Positions 34,655 to 42,864 of a DNA stretch of 64,000 nucleotides are shown here, piece after piece. Below the pieces are notes generated by a model. It had not been told where the DNA came from. It worked only from the letters and a program-made list of their open reading frames with translations, and made no database searches. This DNA is from Saccharomonospora marina XMU15. GTDB taxonomy: Bacteria > Actinomycetota > Actinomycetes > Mycobacteriales > Pseudonocardiaceae. The stretch is from positions 4,521,234 through 4,585,233 of the forward strand of contig NZ_CM001439.1 of assembly GCF_000244955.1 (NCBI RefSeq), in the 5' to 3' direction. Every line of letters begins with the position of its first letter. The first letter of the stretch is position 1. The translations under genes were made by a program, and so were the position numbers.

Positions 34655-35428
34655 GTGCAACGTTCAGTGGTCCGCCCCAGCCTGCTCTTCTACGTCATTC
34701 TCGCCGTCACCGTCGCGGGCGGCATCCTGGCCGCGCTCGTCGACCCGGTAACCATCACCGGCCGGACCGTGCTCGGAACCGTCGGGGTGTTCGTCCTCGT
34801 GATCGGCGGCTGGGCGCTGTCGCTGACGTTCCACGAGTTCGGGCACGCGCTGGTCGCCTACCGAGGCGGCGACCGCGAGGTGGCCGCCAAGGGCTACCTC
34901 TCGCTGGACATCCGGCGCTACACCGATCCGGTTCTGTCGCTGGTGCTTCCGCTGATCATCCTGGCGATCGGCGGTATCCCGTTGCCGGGCGGCGCGGTTT
35001 GGATCAACCGGTGGGCGCTTCGGTCGCGTTCGGTGTCGTCGTGGGTCTCGCTCGCGGGCCCGCTGAGCAACCTCGGCCTCGGGATCGTGCTCACGGTCGT
35101 GGTGACGCTGGTGGACATGCCGCTCGGTCTGCTGGTCGGCCTTTCCTACCTCGCCTCGCTGCAGATCCTCGCGTTCGTGATCAACATCTTGCCGGTGCCC
35201 GGGTTGGACGGCTTCGGTGCCATAGAGCCGTACCTTTCACCGCAGGCGCGGGAGTTCGGAGCCAAGGCGCGGCCATGGGCGCCACTGGTGCTGTTCGCGC
35301 TGATCTTCGCGCTGCCCGGCTTCGCGCAGGTGCTGTGGGACATCACCGACACGCTGTTCGGCGCGGTCGGCGGCGACGAGCGGGCCGCGCAACTCGGGCA
35401 GATGATCTTCATGTTCTGGCGTTTCTGA
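34655..35428 (+). CDS. Site-2 protease family (M50) membrane peptidase
   Basis: A 257-aa intramembrane metalloprotease. TM1 is residues 10-30. Zinc motif L-T-F-H-E-F-G-H-A-L lies near residue 57 (HExxH), and the third ligand motif I-L-P-V-P-G-L-D-G-F near 185 is the N-x-x-P-x-x-x-x-D-G type site. About six TM helices in all. Such proteases cut anti-sigma factors or clear signal peptides. GTG 34655 is preferred since homologous proteins usually begin near R-S-V-V-R-P-S; an ATG six codons upstream lacks a ribosome binding site, and CAAACT seven bases before the GTG could be a -10 box of a leaderless transcript. It is divergent from whiB. Confidence 0.88.
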   Translation: MQRSVVRPSLLFYVILAVTVAGGILAALVDPVTITGRTVLGTVGVFVLVIGGWALSLTFHEFGHALVAYRGGDREVAAKGYLSLDIRRYTDPVLSLVLPLIILAIGGIPLPGGAVWINRWALRSRSVSSWVSLAGPLSNLGLGIVLTVVVTLVDMPLGLLVGLSYLASLQILAFVINILPVPGLDGFGAIEPYLSPQAREFGAKARPWAPLVLFALIFALPGFAQVLWDITDTLFGAVGGDERAAQLGQMIFMFWRF

Positions 35429-35439
35429 CCGACCTCCCG

Positions 35440-35544
35440 AGCGGCAACGCAGAACTCGCGGGCGGCAACGCAGAACTCGCGGGCGGCAACGCAGAACTCG
35501 CGGGCGGGAACGGGGGACTCGCGGGCGGGAACGGGGGACTCGCG
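35440..35544. repeat. Five tandem 21-bp repeats between convergent genes
   Basis: Five head-to-tail 21-bp units. The first three read (A/G)GCGGCAACGCAGAACTCGCG, the last two GGCGGGAACGGGGGACTCGCG with one extra base each in the full unit. They fill the gap between the M50 protease stop (35428) and the opposite-strand stop at 35550. The reverse complement belongs to the same family as the array at 58552-58719. Confidence 0.93.
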
Positions 35545-35549
35545 CGGGG

Positions 35550-36338
35550 TCAGGTGTTGCGGGCGAACCACTCGTCCGCGCGCTTGGCCACCCGCTTCAG
35601 CCCGGCGCGTTCCCCGAAGTAGCCGCCCACCATTCCCACCACGGGCAGCATCCCGATGGCGTGGTGGTAGAAGCGGCCACTCGGTCGTTTCTCCAGCTCG
35701 TCGGAGATCGCCAGCAACGAGCGGCCCAGCCGCCACAGCGTTCGCGCCGAGGCCTTGAGCGTGACCTTGCCGTACCGCCTCGACGACTCGTCCAACTCCT
35801 CGGTCAGCTTGCCGGTCTCGGCGTCCTCCTCGGCCGTGTCGTGCCCGGCGAAGCGCCCTTGCGCGAGTTCGGCCGGGATCTCGCGCTCGAACAGCACCCA
35901 CGCCACGAGGCGGACCCGATCGCCGACATCGGTCACGCCGCGCTCCCCCGCGATGGCGCACAGCAGCACGCCCTGCGAGGCCGCGCCGAGGGTGTCCTGG
36001 ATGGGCAGCCGGTCCGCGAGCGCCCCGCCCAGGCCGGGGACGGCGGTGAGCAGCGAGGTGAACCGGCCGACCCGGTTGATCCACCAGTCGGTGCGCTCAC
36101 CGGCAGCCATCCTGCTCCACGCCGTGGTGCCCGGTACCCGGACCGACCGCAGCCCCTCGACCAGCCGCGCTCGTGACTTCGGTTTCAGCTCCGGTTCCTC
36201 GCCGGCCTCGCCGGCCTCGCTGCCTGCGACGAGTCCGAACGGGTCGGCCTCGCGTAGCGCATCCACCATCGGCCCGGTGGCACGCACGAACGGCCGCAGT
36301 GCGGCGACGACGTGCCGGTCGGTGATGGCCTCCCCCAT
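35550..36338 (-). CDS. Conserved protein of unknown function with Gly-zipper-like C-terminus
   Basis: A 262-aa protein, starting at ATG 36338 (M-G-E-A-I-T-D-R-H-V-V-A-A-L). It has no signal peptide. The N-terminal two thirds are helical and charged. Near residue 235 stands M-L-P-V-V-G-M-V-G-G-Y-F-G-E-R, a short hydrophobic Gly-rich segment followed by basic helices, distantly like the C-terminal motif of EcsC-type proteins; I cannot assign the family. A W-x-I-N-R and D-R-L-P-I-Q-D-T-L-G-A-A-S-Q-G central segment could be membrane associated. It is downstream of mshB and the small membrane protein but 45 bp beyond, so it may be in their transcript. Confidence 0.7.
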   Translation of the reverse strand: MGEAITDRHVVAALRPFVRATGPMVDALREADPFGLVAGSEAGEAGEEPELKPKSRARLVEGLRSVRVPGTTAWSRMAAGERTDWWINRVGRFTSLLTAVPGLGGALADRLPIQDTLGAASQGVLLCAIAGERGVTDVGDRVRLVAWVLFEREIPAELAQGRFAGHDTAEEDAETGKLTEELDESSRRYGKVTLKASARTLWRLGRSLLAISDELEKRPSGRFYHHAIGMLPVVGMVGGYFGERAGLKRVAKRADEWFARNT

Positions 36339-36382
36339 CGAACAACCGCCCTTCCTGGTCGCGCTGGCCTCGGTCGGCGAGC

Positions 36383-36778
36383 CTATCGAGATCGGCCGGT
36401 GACCGGTGCCAGTGAGCCGCCGAGCGCGAGAGCCCCAGGCAACGCGCCTGCGGCAAGCAACAGCAACGTGCGCCAGTCGGCCAGCAGCACCACGTCCCCG
36501 CCCGGTCCCAGCACGCCGAGCACCAGCAGCGTGAGCAACCACACCAGCAACGGCACCGTCGCCAACCTGCGGGAGGTGAGCCTGGCCGCGACGACCACCA
36601 GCAGCGGTGTGGTCACTGCGGCGACAACGGCGCTGATCGGCGCGGGTGCGTCCTGCAACCGGGGCAGCAGCAGACCGTCGAGCCGCAACGGCAGGTAGAA
36701 CAGCTCAAGCACGGCCAGCAGTGCGGCGTCGGCGGCGAGCACCGCGATCAGCAGCCGGTCGGCTGTCCTTTCTCGCAC
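36383..36778 (-). CDS. Small four-helix membrane protein adjacent to mshB
   Basis: A 131-aa hydrophobic protein with four predicted transmembrane helices (near residues 9-30, 47-68, 72-93, 102-122) and short loops. It begins two bases after the mshB stop, so it is translationally coupled to mshB. A similar small membrane protein follows mshB in mycobacteria (Rv1171 position), supporting a conserved pair, although no role in mycothiol metabolism has been shown. Confidence 0.78.
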   Translation of the reverse strand: MRERTADRLLIAVLAADAALLAVLELFYLPLRLDGLLLPRLQDAPAPISAVVAAVTTPLLVVVAARLTSRRLATVPLLVWLLTLLVLGVLGPGGDVVLLADWRTLLLLAAGALPGALALGGSLAPVTGRSR

Positions 36779-36780
36779 GG

Positions 36781-37608
36781 CTACAGGCCCCCGAACAGGT
36801 CGGTGTCGGCACCGGCGCGCGGCCCTTGGGCGAGTACGAAGAACTCCGTGTCCGGCACCGGTTGCGCGAGGTTGTTGGAAAGGGCGAACCAGTCGGCTCC
36901 CACGGTGAGCTGAGTCTCGTGGGCGCGCAACGCGGCGAGCTTGGCGTCGCGGTGGGCACTGATGTCCACCCGCGTGGTGATCAGCTCGTCGTCGGTGGTC
37001 GGCAGCTCACCGGCATCGGGCACCCGGAAGGGCACGTCGTCGCGGGCGCGCAGTTGGGCCAGTCCTCGCGCGGTCGCGGCGGCCGAGTTGACGGTGTGGA
37101 ACACCCGCGACACCGACTCGGCGCGCTCGGCCGCGGCCATCGTGATGTCGTGAGCGCGGATGTGGTCGGGGTGGCCGTAGCCACCGTTGGCGTCATAGGT
37201 CACGACCACCTGCGGGCGCAGTTCCTTCAGCACGTCCAGCAACTGCTCCGACTGCCTGCGCAGCTCGCCCCGCACGAACGCGCGCGGATGTTCGGCGGCG
37301 GGCGTGCCAGCCATGCCGGAGTCCCGCCAGGCCGCGATGCCGCCCAGGTATCGGTGTGATGTCCAGCCCAGTGCGCTGCCCGCCGCCGCGAGTTCGCTCG
37401 CGCGGTACCCGCCGAGCTGGTCACCCGCCCAGGAGCCCAGCTGCGCGAGGTCGGGCGGGATGATCTCGCCCTCCTCGCCCAGCGTGCAGGTCACCACAGT
37501 GACCTGGGCACCTTCGGCGCTGTAGCGAGCGATCGTGCCGCCCGTGGTGATGCTCTCGTCGTCCGGGTGCGCGTGCACCATCACGAGCCTGCGTTCAGCG
37601 GGGATCAC
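36781..37608 (-). CDS. mshB: MshB, GlcNAc-Ins deacetylase of mycothiol biosynthesis
   Basis: A 275-aa LmbE/PIG-L family zinc hydrolase that removes acetate from N-acetyl-glucosaminyl-inositol, the second step toward mycothiol, the main thiol of actinobacteria. Zinc ligands and base: V-H-A-H-P-D-D-E at residues 11-18 (His14, Asp17) and the second motif Y-G-H-P-D-H near 145. The region V-T-C-T-L-G-E-E-G-E-I and the C-terminal L-F-G-G-L are typical of MshB rather than of the paralogue Mca. The start is GTG 37608. The upstream 389-bp gap carries two inverted repeats. Confidence 0.93.
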   Translation of the reverse strand: MIPAERRLVMVHAHPDDESITTGGTIARYSAEGAQVTVVTCTLGEEGEIIPPDLAQLGSWAGDQLGGYRASELAAAGSALGWTSHRYLGGIAAWRDSGMAGTPAAEHPRAFVRGELRRQSEQLLDVLKELRPQVVVTYDANGGYGHPDHIRAHDITMAAAERAESVSRVFHTVNSAAATARGLAQLRARDDVPFRVPDAGELPTTDDELITTRVDISAHRDAKLAALRAHETQLTVGADWFALSNNLAQPVPDTEFFVLAQGPRAGADTDLFGGL

Positions 37609-37997
37609 GGCTTCAGCCTAACTAGGTAATCGGCACACCTAAGTGTTGCCGGTTGGTTACTGAATGACATTCAGTTCCTTCGGGGTGTCCACATCTCGGA
37701 ACACCTCGGCTATTCTCCCGGCGTTACGAGAAGCGCCACGTCGAGGGAGTAGGGAGCAGGGGTGCGGAACCCGTACGGCCGTCACGCTGGAGAACCGGCA
37801 ATACCGGCATTTCACTCGTTCGGCGTAGTCGTTAGGGAATCACCGTTGCATCACGATCGCTGTCCGCAGCGGTGCACGCGTCGCCACAGTGCTTAGCGTG
37901 CAGGGTTAACGGTGCGCGAACTCGATCACATCGAAGAGCTCACCGCGAAGCGTCAGAGATCGCCTCGAACCCCGATGGCGTCCAGCAAGGAGAGTCA
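37609..37997. other. 389-bp divergent intergenic region between mshB and the peptide transporter
   Basis: No gene is supported. The mshB-proximal 70 bp hold two inverted repeats (listed separately). The rest is the leader of the transporter operon, ending in AAGGAGA six bases before the ATG at 37998. The frame is open for 42 codons upstream of that ATG, but the translation there has no signal peptide character and is unlikely to be coding. Confidence 0.6.
37631..37675. promoter_or_regulatory. Two adjacent inverted repeats upstream of mshB
   Basis: At 37659-37675 stands ACTGAATG A CATTCAGT, a perfect 8-bp inverted repeat around one base and A/T-rich for this genome, which looks like a dimeric repressor operator. 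At 37631-37652 CGGCACAC CTAA GTGTTGCCGG is a second, slightly imperfect repeat (one extra base in the right arm). Both lie 23-67 bp upstream of the mshB start. Confidence 0.5.
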
Positions 37998-39752
37998 ATG
38001 TTGAGAAGCAAGTCACGCGTGGCGCGGTACGCCGCGCTCGTCGCAGGAGCGGCACTCGTCCTGTCCGCGTGCGGTGGGGGAGGGGAAGGCGACGGCGAAG
38101 GCGGCGGCCAGACCGGCCAGGCGTTCGCCGAGTGTGATGCCAACCCCAACGAGTGCAACTCCGCTCCGGCCGACCAGCTGCAGGACGGCGGCGAGGTCAC
38201 CATGGCCATCGAGAAGAACATCCCCAACTGGAACCTCACGTCCTCCGAGGGGAACGTCTTCGAGAGCAGCATGGTGCTCAAGGGCGTGCTCCCCTCGACC
38301 TTCATCAGCCAGCCCGACCTGACGTTCAAGATGAACGAGGACGTGCTGGAGTCGGCGGAGCAGACCAACGACGACCCGCAGACGATCGTCTACAAGATCA
38401 ACCAGGACGCGGTGTGGTCCGACGGCACGCCGATCAGCGCCGACGACTTCATCTACAACTGGAAGGTGCAGAACAGCCGCGACTGCCCTGACTGCGCCGT
38501 GGCCACCACCGCAGGCTACGAGCAGGTCAAGTCGGTGGAGGGTTCCGACAACGGCAAGACGGTCACCGTGACCTTCGACAAACCGTTCACCGACTGGCAG
38601 CAGCTGTGGGAGTCGGGCGACCCGATCTACCCGGCGCACATCGCCGCGGAGCACGGTGACCTGAACACGCCCAAGGGCCTGAAGTCGGCCTTCGAGTGGT
38701 TCAGCAAGAACGTACCCGACTACTCCGCCGGCCCGTTCAAGATCGAGAACTTCGAGAACGACAAGTCGGTCACGCTGGTGCCCAACGAGAAGTACTGGGG
38801 CGAGAAGCCGAAGCTGGACCGGGTGATCTTCCGAATCATCACCGAGGCCGCCCAGGAGCCGACCGCGCTGGCCAACAACGAGGTGCAGGTCATCTACCCG
38901 CAGCCGCAGGTGGACCTCGTCAGCCAGGTGCGCAACATCCCCAACGTGTCTTCCTACATCGGACTGGGCTTGACCTGGGAGCACTTCGACTTCAACCTCG
39001 ACACCCCCGCGCTGAAGGACAAGGCGCTTCGGCAGGCGCTGTTCACCGCGGTGGATCGGGAGGCGCTGATCAACGGCACCGTCGGCCAGTTCACCGACAA
39101 GGTGAAGCCGCTGAACAGCAACAACTTCATGCCGCAGCAGGAGGGCTACGAGGACGTCATCTCGCAGACCGGGCAGGGTGCCGGTGACATCGAGAAGGCC
39201 AAGCAGATCCTGACCGACGCGGGCTACAAGGTCGAGGGCGGCAAGCTGATGGACCCCGACGGCAAGGCCGTGCCGCAGCTTCGCATCCGCTACACGACCG
39301 GCAACCAGATCCGGCAGGACTCCTGTGAGCTGTTCGCGCAGTCGGCCAAGGAGCTGGGCGTGAACGTCAAGGTGGAGCCGACCGACGACCTCGGCGGCAC
39401 GCTGGAGAGCGGCGACTACGACGTGATGGTGTTCGCGTGGGTCGCCTCGCCGTACCCGTTCGCCAACGCCTTCCAGAACTGGACGACCGGGCAGGGCAAC
39501 AACTTCGGTAACTACAGCAACAAGCAGGTCGACAAGCTGCTGGGCGAGGCCGTGTCCGAGACCGACCGGCAGGAGGCCATCAGCAAGGTGAACGAGGCCA
39601 ACAAGATCATGGCCGAGGACGCCTACGTGCTGCCGCTGTACCAGAAGCCGACGTTCATCGCGGCGTACGACAACATCGCCAACATCCGCAACAACTCGAC
39701 GCTGGACGGTCCGGTGTACAACATCGGCGAGTGGGGCCTGCGGGCAGGCTGA
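37998..39752 (+). CDS. Peptide ABC transporter substrate-binding lipoprotein (family 5)
   Basis: A 584-aa solute-binding protein. The ATG at 37998 (AAGGAGA upstream) gives a lipoprotein signal with lipobox L-S-A-C and Cys near residue 23, then a Gly/Glu linker. SBP family 5 markers: D-A-V-W-S-D-G-T-P-I-S-A-D-D-F near residue 145, G-P-F-K-I-E-N-F near 248, and the C-terminal G-D-Y-D-V-M-V-F-A-W. Paired cysteines (A-E-C-D-A, N-E-C-N-S; R-D-C-P-D-C) are unusual for the family and could form disulfides. It captures oligopeptides or dipeptides for the permeases encoded downstream. A strong stem-loop separates it from them. Confidence 0.93.
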   Translation: MLRSKSRVARYAALVAGAALVLSACGGGGEGDGEGGGQTGQAFAECDANPNECNSAPADQLQDGGEVTMAIEKNIPNWNLTSSEGNVFESSMVLKGVLPSTFISQPDLTFKMNEDVLESAEQTNDDPQTIVYKINQDAVWSDGTPISADDFIYNWKVQNSRDCPDCAVATTAGYEQVKSVEGSDNGKTVTVTFDKPFTDWQQLWESGDPIYPAHIAAEHGDLNTPKGLKSAFEWFSKNVPDYSAGPFKIENFENDKSVTLVPNEKYWGEKPKLDRVIFRIITEAAQEPTALANNEVQVIYPQPQVDLVSQVRNIPNVSSYIGLGLTWEHFDFNLDTPALKDKALRQALFTAVDREALINGTVGQFTDKVKPLNSNNFMPQQEGYEDVISQTGQGAGDIEKAKQILTDAGYKVEGGKLMDPDGKAVPQLRIRYTTGNQIRQDSCELFAQSAKELGVNVKVEPTDDLGGTLESGDYDVMVFAWVASPYPFANAFQNWTTGQGNNFGNYSNKQVDKLLGEAVSETDRQEAISKVNEANKIMAEDAYVLPLYQKPTFIAAYDNIANIRNNSTLDGPVYNIGEWGLRAG

Positions 39753-39777
39753 CGCCACGCGTCTGAACCACTACCCA

Positions 39778-39817
39778 CCGGTGGGGAGGCCGTCGTCACA
39801 GGCGGCCTCCCCACCGG
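39778..39817 (+). terminator. Intercistronic stem-loop after the binding-protein gene
   Basis: A perfect 15-bp stem (39778-39792 with 39803-39817, CCGGTGGGGAGGCCG against its complement) and a 10-nt loop, 25 bp after the stop of the binding protein. Such hairpins usually act as partial terminators or 3' end protectors, leaving far more binding-protein mRNA than permease mRNA. Confidence 0.75.
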
Positions 39818-39906
39818 ATGCGGACCGGCCCCACCTACGCTGAATCGGCGACGCAGCCACCAGCTACGTCACCGCACGTCGACTCGCTCAAAGCAGGAAG
39901 ACCTCC

Positions 39907-40887
39907 ATGCTCGCCTACGCCCTGCGCCGATTCCTGATATCGGTGCCGATCCTCATCGCCTCGACGTTCGTCGTCTTCCTCATGGCGTCGCTGTCGGGCA
40001 ATCCGCTGAACCAACTGATGGCGAAGAACCCTCCGCCACCGCCGCACACCATCGAACTGGAGCGGCAGCGGCTGCACCTCGACCAGCCGCTGCTCGAGCG
40101 CTACTGGAACTGGCTGACCGGCATCTTCCGGGGTGACTTCGGCCCCTCGGTGCAGTCGACCATGGACATCGGCTCCGAGGTCACCAGCGCCTATCTCGTG
40201 ACACTGCGACTCATCGCCGCCGCGATGCTCATCGCGCTCATCCTCGCGGTCATCGTCGGTGTGGTCAGCGCCGTGAAGCAGTACTCCGGTATCGACTACA
40301 CCTTCACCTTCACCGGCTTCCTGTTCCTCGCGATGCCCTCGTTCTGGTTCGCGATCCTGCTCAAGGAAGCGGGCATCAGCTTCAACAACGCCGTCGGCGA
40401 CCAGGTGCTCTACACCATCGGCGACAGTTCGGTGTACGTCTCCGGCGGCGCGTGGGCGCAGCTCGCGGACACGCTCGGCCACATGGTGCTGCCGACCATC
40501 TCGCTGGCGCTCATCTCCTTCGCCGCGTGGAGCCGGTTCCAGCGCGGCTCCATGCTCGAGGTGCTCAACAGCGACTACGTCCGGCTGGCGAGAGCCAAGG
40601 GCCTGCCCCGGGGTCGAGTGATGCGCCGCCACGCGCTGCGTACCGCGCTGATCCCGCTGGCAACCGTCACCGCACTGGACCTCGGGTCGATCATCTCCGG
40701 AGCCGTCGTCACCGAAACCGTGTTCCAGTGGCGCGGCGCGGGCCACTTCCTGCTGCAGGCCATCCAGCGCGACGACGTCTACGCCATCACGGCGTGGCTG
40801 CTGTTCTCGGCGACCATCATCATCGTGCTCAACCTGGTCGCCGACCTGCTCTACGGCGTGCTCGACCCGAGGATTCGCTATGCCTGA
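39907..40887 (+). CDS. Peptide ABC transporter permease (DppB/OppB type)
   Basis: A 326-aa inner-membrane permease with six predicted TM helices: the first at residues 9-30, preceded by the typical A-Y-A-L-R-R-F. A conserved extracytoplasmic loop contains R-Y-W-N-W-L-T-G-I-F-R-G-D-F-G. The EAA coupling motif Y-V-R-L-A-R-A-K-G-L-P-R-G near residue 225 contacts the ATPase. It forms a heterodimer with the next gene product, with which it overlaps by 8 bp. Homologues usually have a longer loop 1; the Pro stretch after N-P is specific to this copy. Confidence 0.94.
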   Translation: MLAYALRRFLISVPILIASTFVVFLMASLSGNPLNQLMAKNPPPPPHTIELERQRLHLDQPLLERYWNWLTGIFRGDFGPSVQSTMDIGSEVTSAYLVTLRLIAAAMLIALILAVIVGVVSAVKQYSGIDYTFTFTGFLFLAMPSFWFAILLKEAGISFNNAVGDQVLYTIGDSSVYVSGGAWAQLADTLGHMVLPTISLALISFAAWSRFQRGSMLEVLNSDYVRLARAKGLPRGRVMRRHALRTALIPLATVTALDLGSIISGAVVTETVFQWRGAGHFLLQAIQRDDVYAITAWLLFSATIIIVLNLVADLLYGVLDPRIRYA

Positions 40888-41806
40888 CAACATCGAAACC
40901 GCCCCGCCGGTGACCACTCCGACGCAGCCACCCGTCGAGCGCGAGTTCACCGTCGCCGAGCGCAGCCAGGCACAGCTTGTGGTCCGCAGGTTCCTGCAAC
41001 ACAAGCTCGCCGTCGGCAGCCTGTTCGTGTTGCTGGCCATCGTGCTGCTCGCCTTCGTCGGTGGCGCGCTGTGGAAGTACGACGTGGCCGACCTCACCGG
41101 GGACAACTCGCAGCCACCGTCGTTGGACCACCCCTTCGGCACCGACGCCGTCGGCCATGACAGCTTCGCCCAGGTACTGCGTGGTACCCAGATCTCGATC
41201 GGCATCGCCGTGCTGGTCGCGCTGTTCGCGACCTTCGTCGGCACGATCTGGGGATCGGTGGCGGGGTTCTACCGCGGCTGGATCGACACCGCCCTGATGC
41301 GCATCTCCGACCTGGTGCTGACCCTGCCGCTGCTGGCCGTCGCGGCGGTGCTCGCGCACAACGTCGGCGGCAGCTGGTGGCTGATCGCGGTCGTGCTCGG
41401 CGGCCTGTACTGGGCATACGTGTCCCGCGTCGCCAGAGGTGTGGTGCTCTCGCTTCGAGAGAAGGAGTTCATCGAGGCCGCGCGGGCTCTCGGTGCGAGC
41501 GATCTGCGGATCATCTTCCGGCACCTGGTGCCCAACGCGCTCGGTTCGGTGATCGTCAACGCCACGATCCTGGTGGCCCTCGCGATTCTCATCGAGACCG
41601 CGTTGTCGTTCCTCGGCTTCGGTGTGCAGCCGCCCGACACCTCGCTGGGCCTGCTGGTGAGCCAGAACCAGACCGCCGTCTCGACGCGGCCGTGGCTGTT
41701 CTACTTCCCCGGCCTTTTCATCATCCTGATCGCGCTGACGATCAACTTCATCGGGGACGGACTGCGCGACGCGTTCGACCCCCAGCAGACGAAGGTGCGC
41801 GCATGA
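40880..41806 (+). CDS. Peptide ABC transporter permease (DppC/OppC type)
   Basis: A 308-aa permease. An N-terminal cytoplasmic segment of about 35 residues leads into TM1 (F-V-L-L-A-I-V-L-L-A). The DppC hallmarks are H-P-F-G-T-D-A-V-G-H-D near residue 85, the EAA motif F-I-E-A-A-R-A-L-G-A-S near 195, and the ending N-F-I-G-D-G-L-R-D-A-F-D-P. It starts inside the previous gene and its stop overlaps the next start (ATGA), so all four downstream genes are translationally coupled. Confidence 0.94.
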   Translation: MPDNIETAPPVTTPTQPPVEREFTVAERSQAQLVVRRFLQHKLAVGSLFVLLAIVLLAFVGGALWKYDVADLTGDNSQPPSLDHPFGTDAVGHDSFAQVLRGTQISIGIAVLVALFATFVGTIWGSVAGFYRGWIDTALMRISDLVLTLPLLAVAAVLAHNVGGSWWLIAVVLGGLYWAYVSRVARGVVLSLREKEFIEAARALGASDLRIIFRHLVPNALGSVIVNATILVALAILIETALSFLGFGVQPPDTSLGLLVSQNQTAVSTRPWLFYFPGLFIILIALTINFIGDGLRDAFDPQQTKVRA

Positions 41807-42864
41807 CCTCCACCGACCCAGTACTCGAGGTGGAAGACCTGACCGTCCAGTTCCCCACCGACGACGGCTTGGTGCAGGCCGTCCGGGGAGTCAGCTACCA
41901 GCTACGCCGCGGTGAGGTGCTCGGTGTCGTCGGCGAGTCCGGTTCGGGCAAGTCGGTGACCTCCATGTCGATCATGGGCCTGCTGCCCAAGACCGCCCAG
42001 GTGACCGGATCCGTGCGCTTCCATGGCAAGGAGTTGCTTGGAGCCGGTGACAAGGAGATGTCCACGGTCCGTGGCCGCGGCATCTCGATGGTCTTCCAGG
42101 ACCCGATGACCTCGCTCAACCCGGTCTACACGGTGGGTGACCAGATCGCGGAGGCGATCCTGGCGCACAACGACATCCGCAAGGACGCCGCCCGGGATCA
42201 GGCCATCGAACTGCTCGAGACCGTGCACATCCCGAACCCGAAGCAGCGGGCGAAGGCCTACCCGCACGAGTTGTCCGGTGGGATGCGGCAGCGGATCGTC
42301 ATCGCGATCGCGATGGCCAACCGGCCCGACGTGATCATCGCTGACGAGCCGACAACGGCGCTGGATGTGACGGTGCAGGCGCAGATCCTGGAGTCGCTGC
42401 AGATCGCGCAGCGCGAGACGGGTGCCGCGATGATCCTGATCACCCACGACCTCGGCGTCATCGCGGGACAGGCCGACCGGGTGCAGGTGATGTACGCCGG
42501 AAAGGTCGTCGAGGCGGGTACCGCGGACGAGGTGTTCTACACCCCTCGGATGCCGTACACCCTCGGCCTGCTCGGCAGCCTTCCCCGGCTCGACGTCAAG
42601 GCCGAGCGGCTCAACCCGATCGCGGGCTCTCCACCCTCGGTGGTGAACATGCCACCGGGTTGCCCGTTCAGCCCACGCTGCCCGCTCGCCGAGGAGGTCT
42701 GTGACTCCGAAGAACCCGCGCTCCAGCCGGGTTCGACACCGGATCACCTCGCGGCGTGCCACTTCTCCTACCGGGTGGAGGGCCGCGAACCGGGCGAGTT
42801 GTTCCAGCCGAGGACCGACGACCCACAGCCTGCCGCTGCGCTCGAAGGCGAGGCACGCCCATGA
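41803..42864 (+). CDS. Peptide ABC transporter ATPase (DppD/OppD type)
   Basis: A 353-aa ATPase with start at ATG 41803 (M-T-S-T-D-P-V). Walker A G-E-S-G-S-G-K-S near residue 44, Q loop with V-F-Q-D-P, ABC signature L-S-G-G-M-R-Q-R near 160, Walker [13 protein letters not shown] near 178 and switch His in I-T-H-D-L. The C-terminal oligopeptide-transporter extension has the four-cysteine motif (C-P-F-S-P-R-C-P, then E-V-C and A-A-C) typical of DppD/OppD and able to hold an Fe-S cluster. The stop overlaps the next ATG. Confidence 0.95.
   Translation: MTSTDPVLEVEDLTVQFPTDDGLVQAVRGVSYQLRRGEVLGVVGESGSGKSVTSMSIMGLLPKTAQVTGSVRFHGKELLGAGDKEMSTVRGRGISMVFQDPMTSLNPVYTVGDQIAEAILAHNDIRKDAARDQAIELLETVHIPNPKQRAKAYPHELSGGMRQRIVIAIAMANRPDVIIADEPTTALDVTVQAQILESLQIAQRETGAAMILITHDLGVIAGQADRVQVMYAGKVVEAGTADEVFYTPRMPYTLGLLGSLPRLDVKAERLNPIAGSPPSVVNMPPGCPFSPRCPLAEEVCDSEEPALQPGSTPDHLAACHFSYRVEGREPGELFQPRTDDPQPAAALEGEARP

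Noticed and set aside
35440-35544. Possible CRISPR array
   Set aside because: The 21-bp units abut each other directly with no unique spacers, and there are no cas genes. It is a tandem repeat.
38013-41244. Several open frames of 450-580 codons antisense to the peptide importer genes
   Set aside because: They are typical of the opposite strand of strongly codon-biased GC-rich genes, rich in His, Leu, Val and Arg without motifs. The sense strand encodes complete, recognisable transporter subunits.
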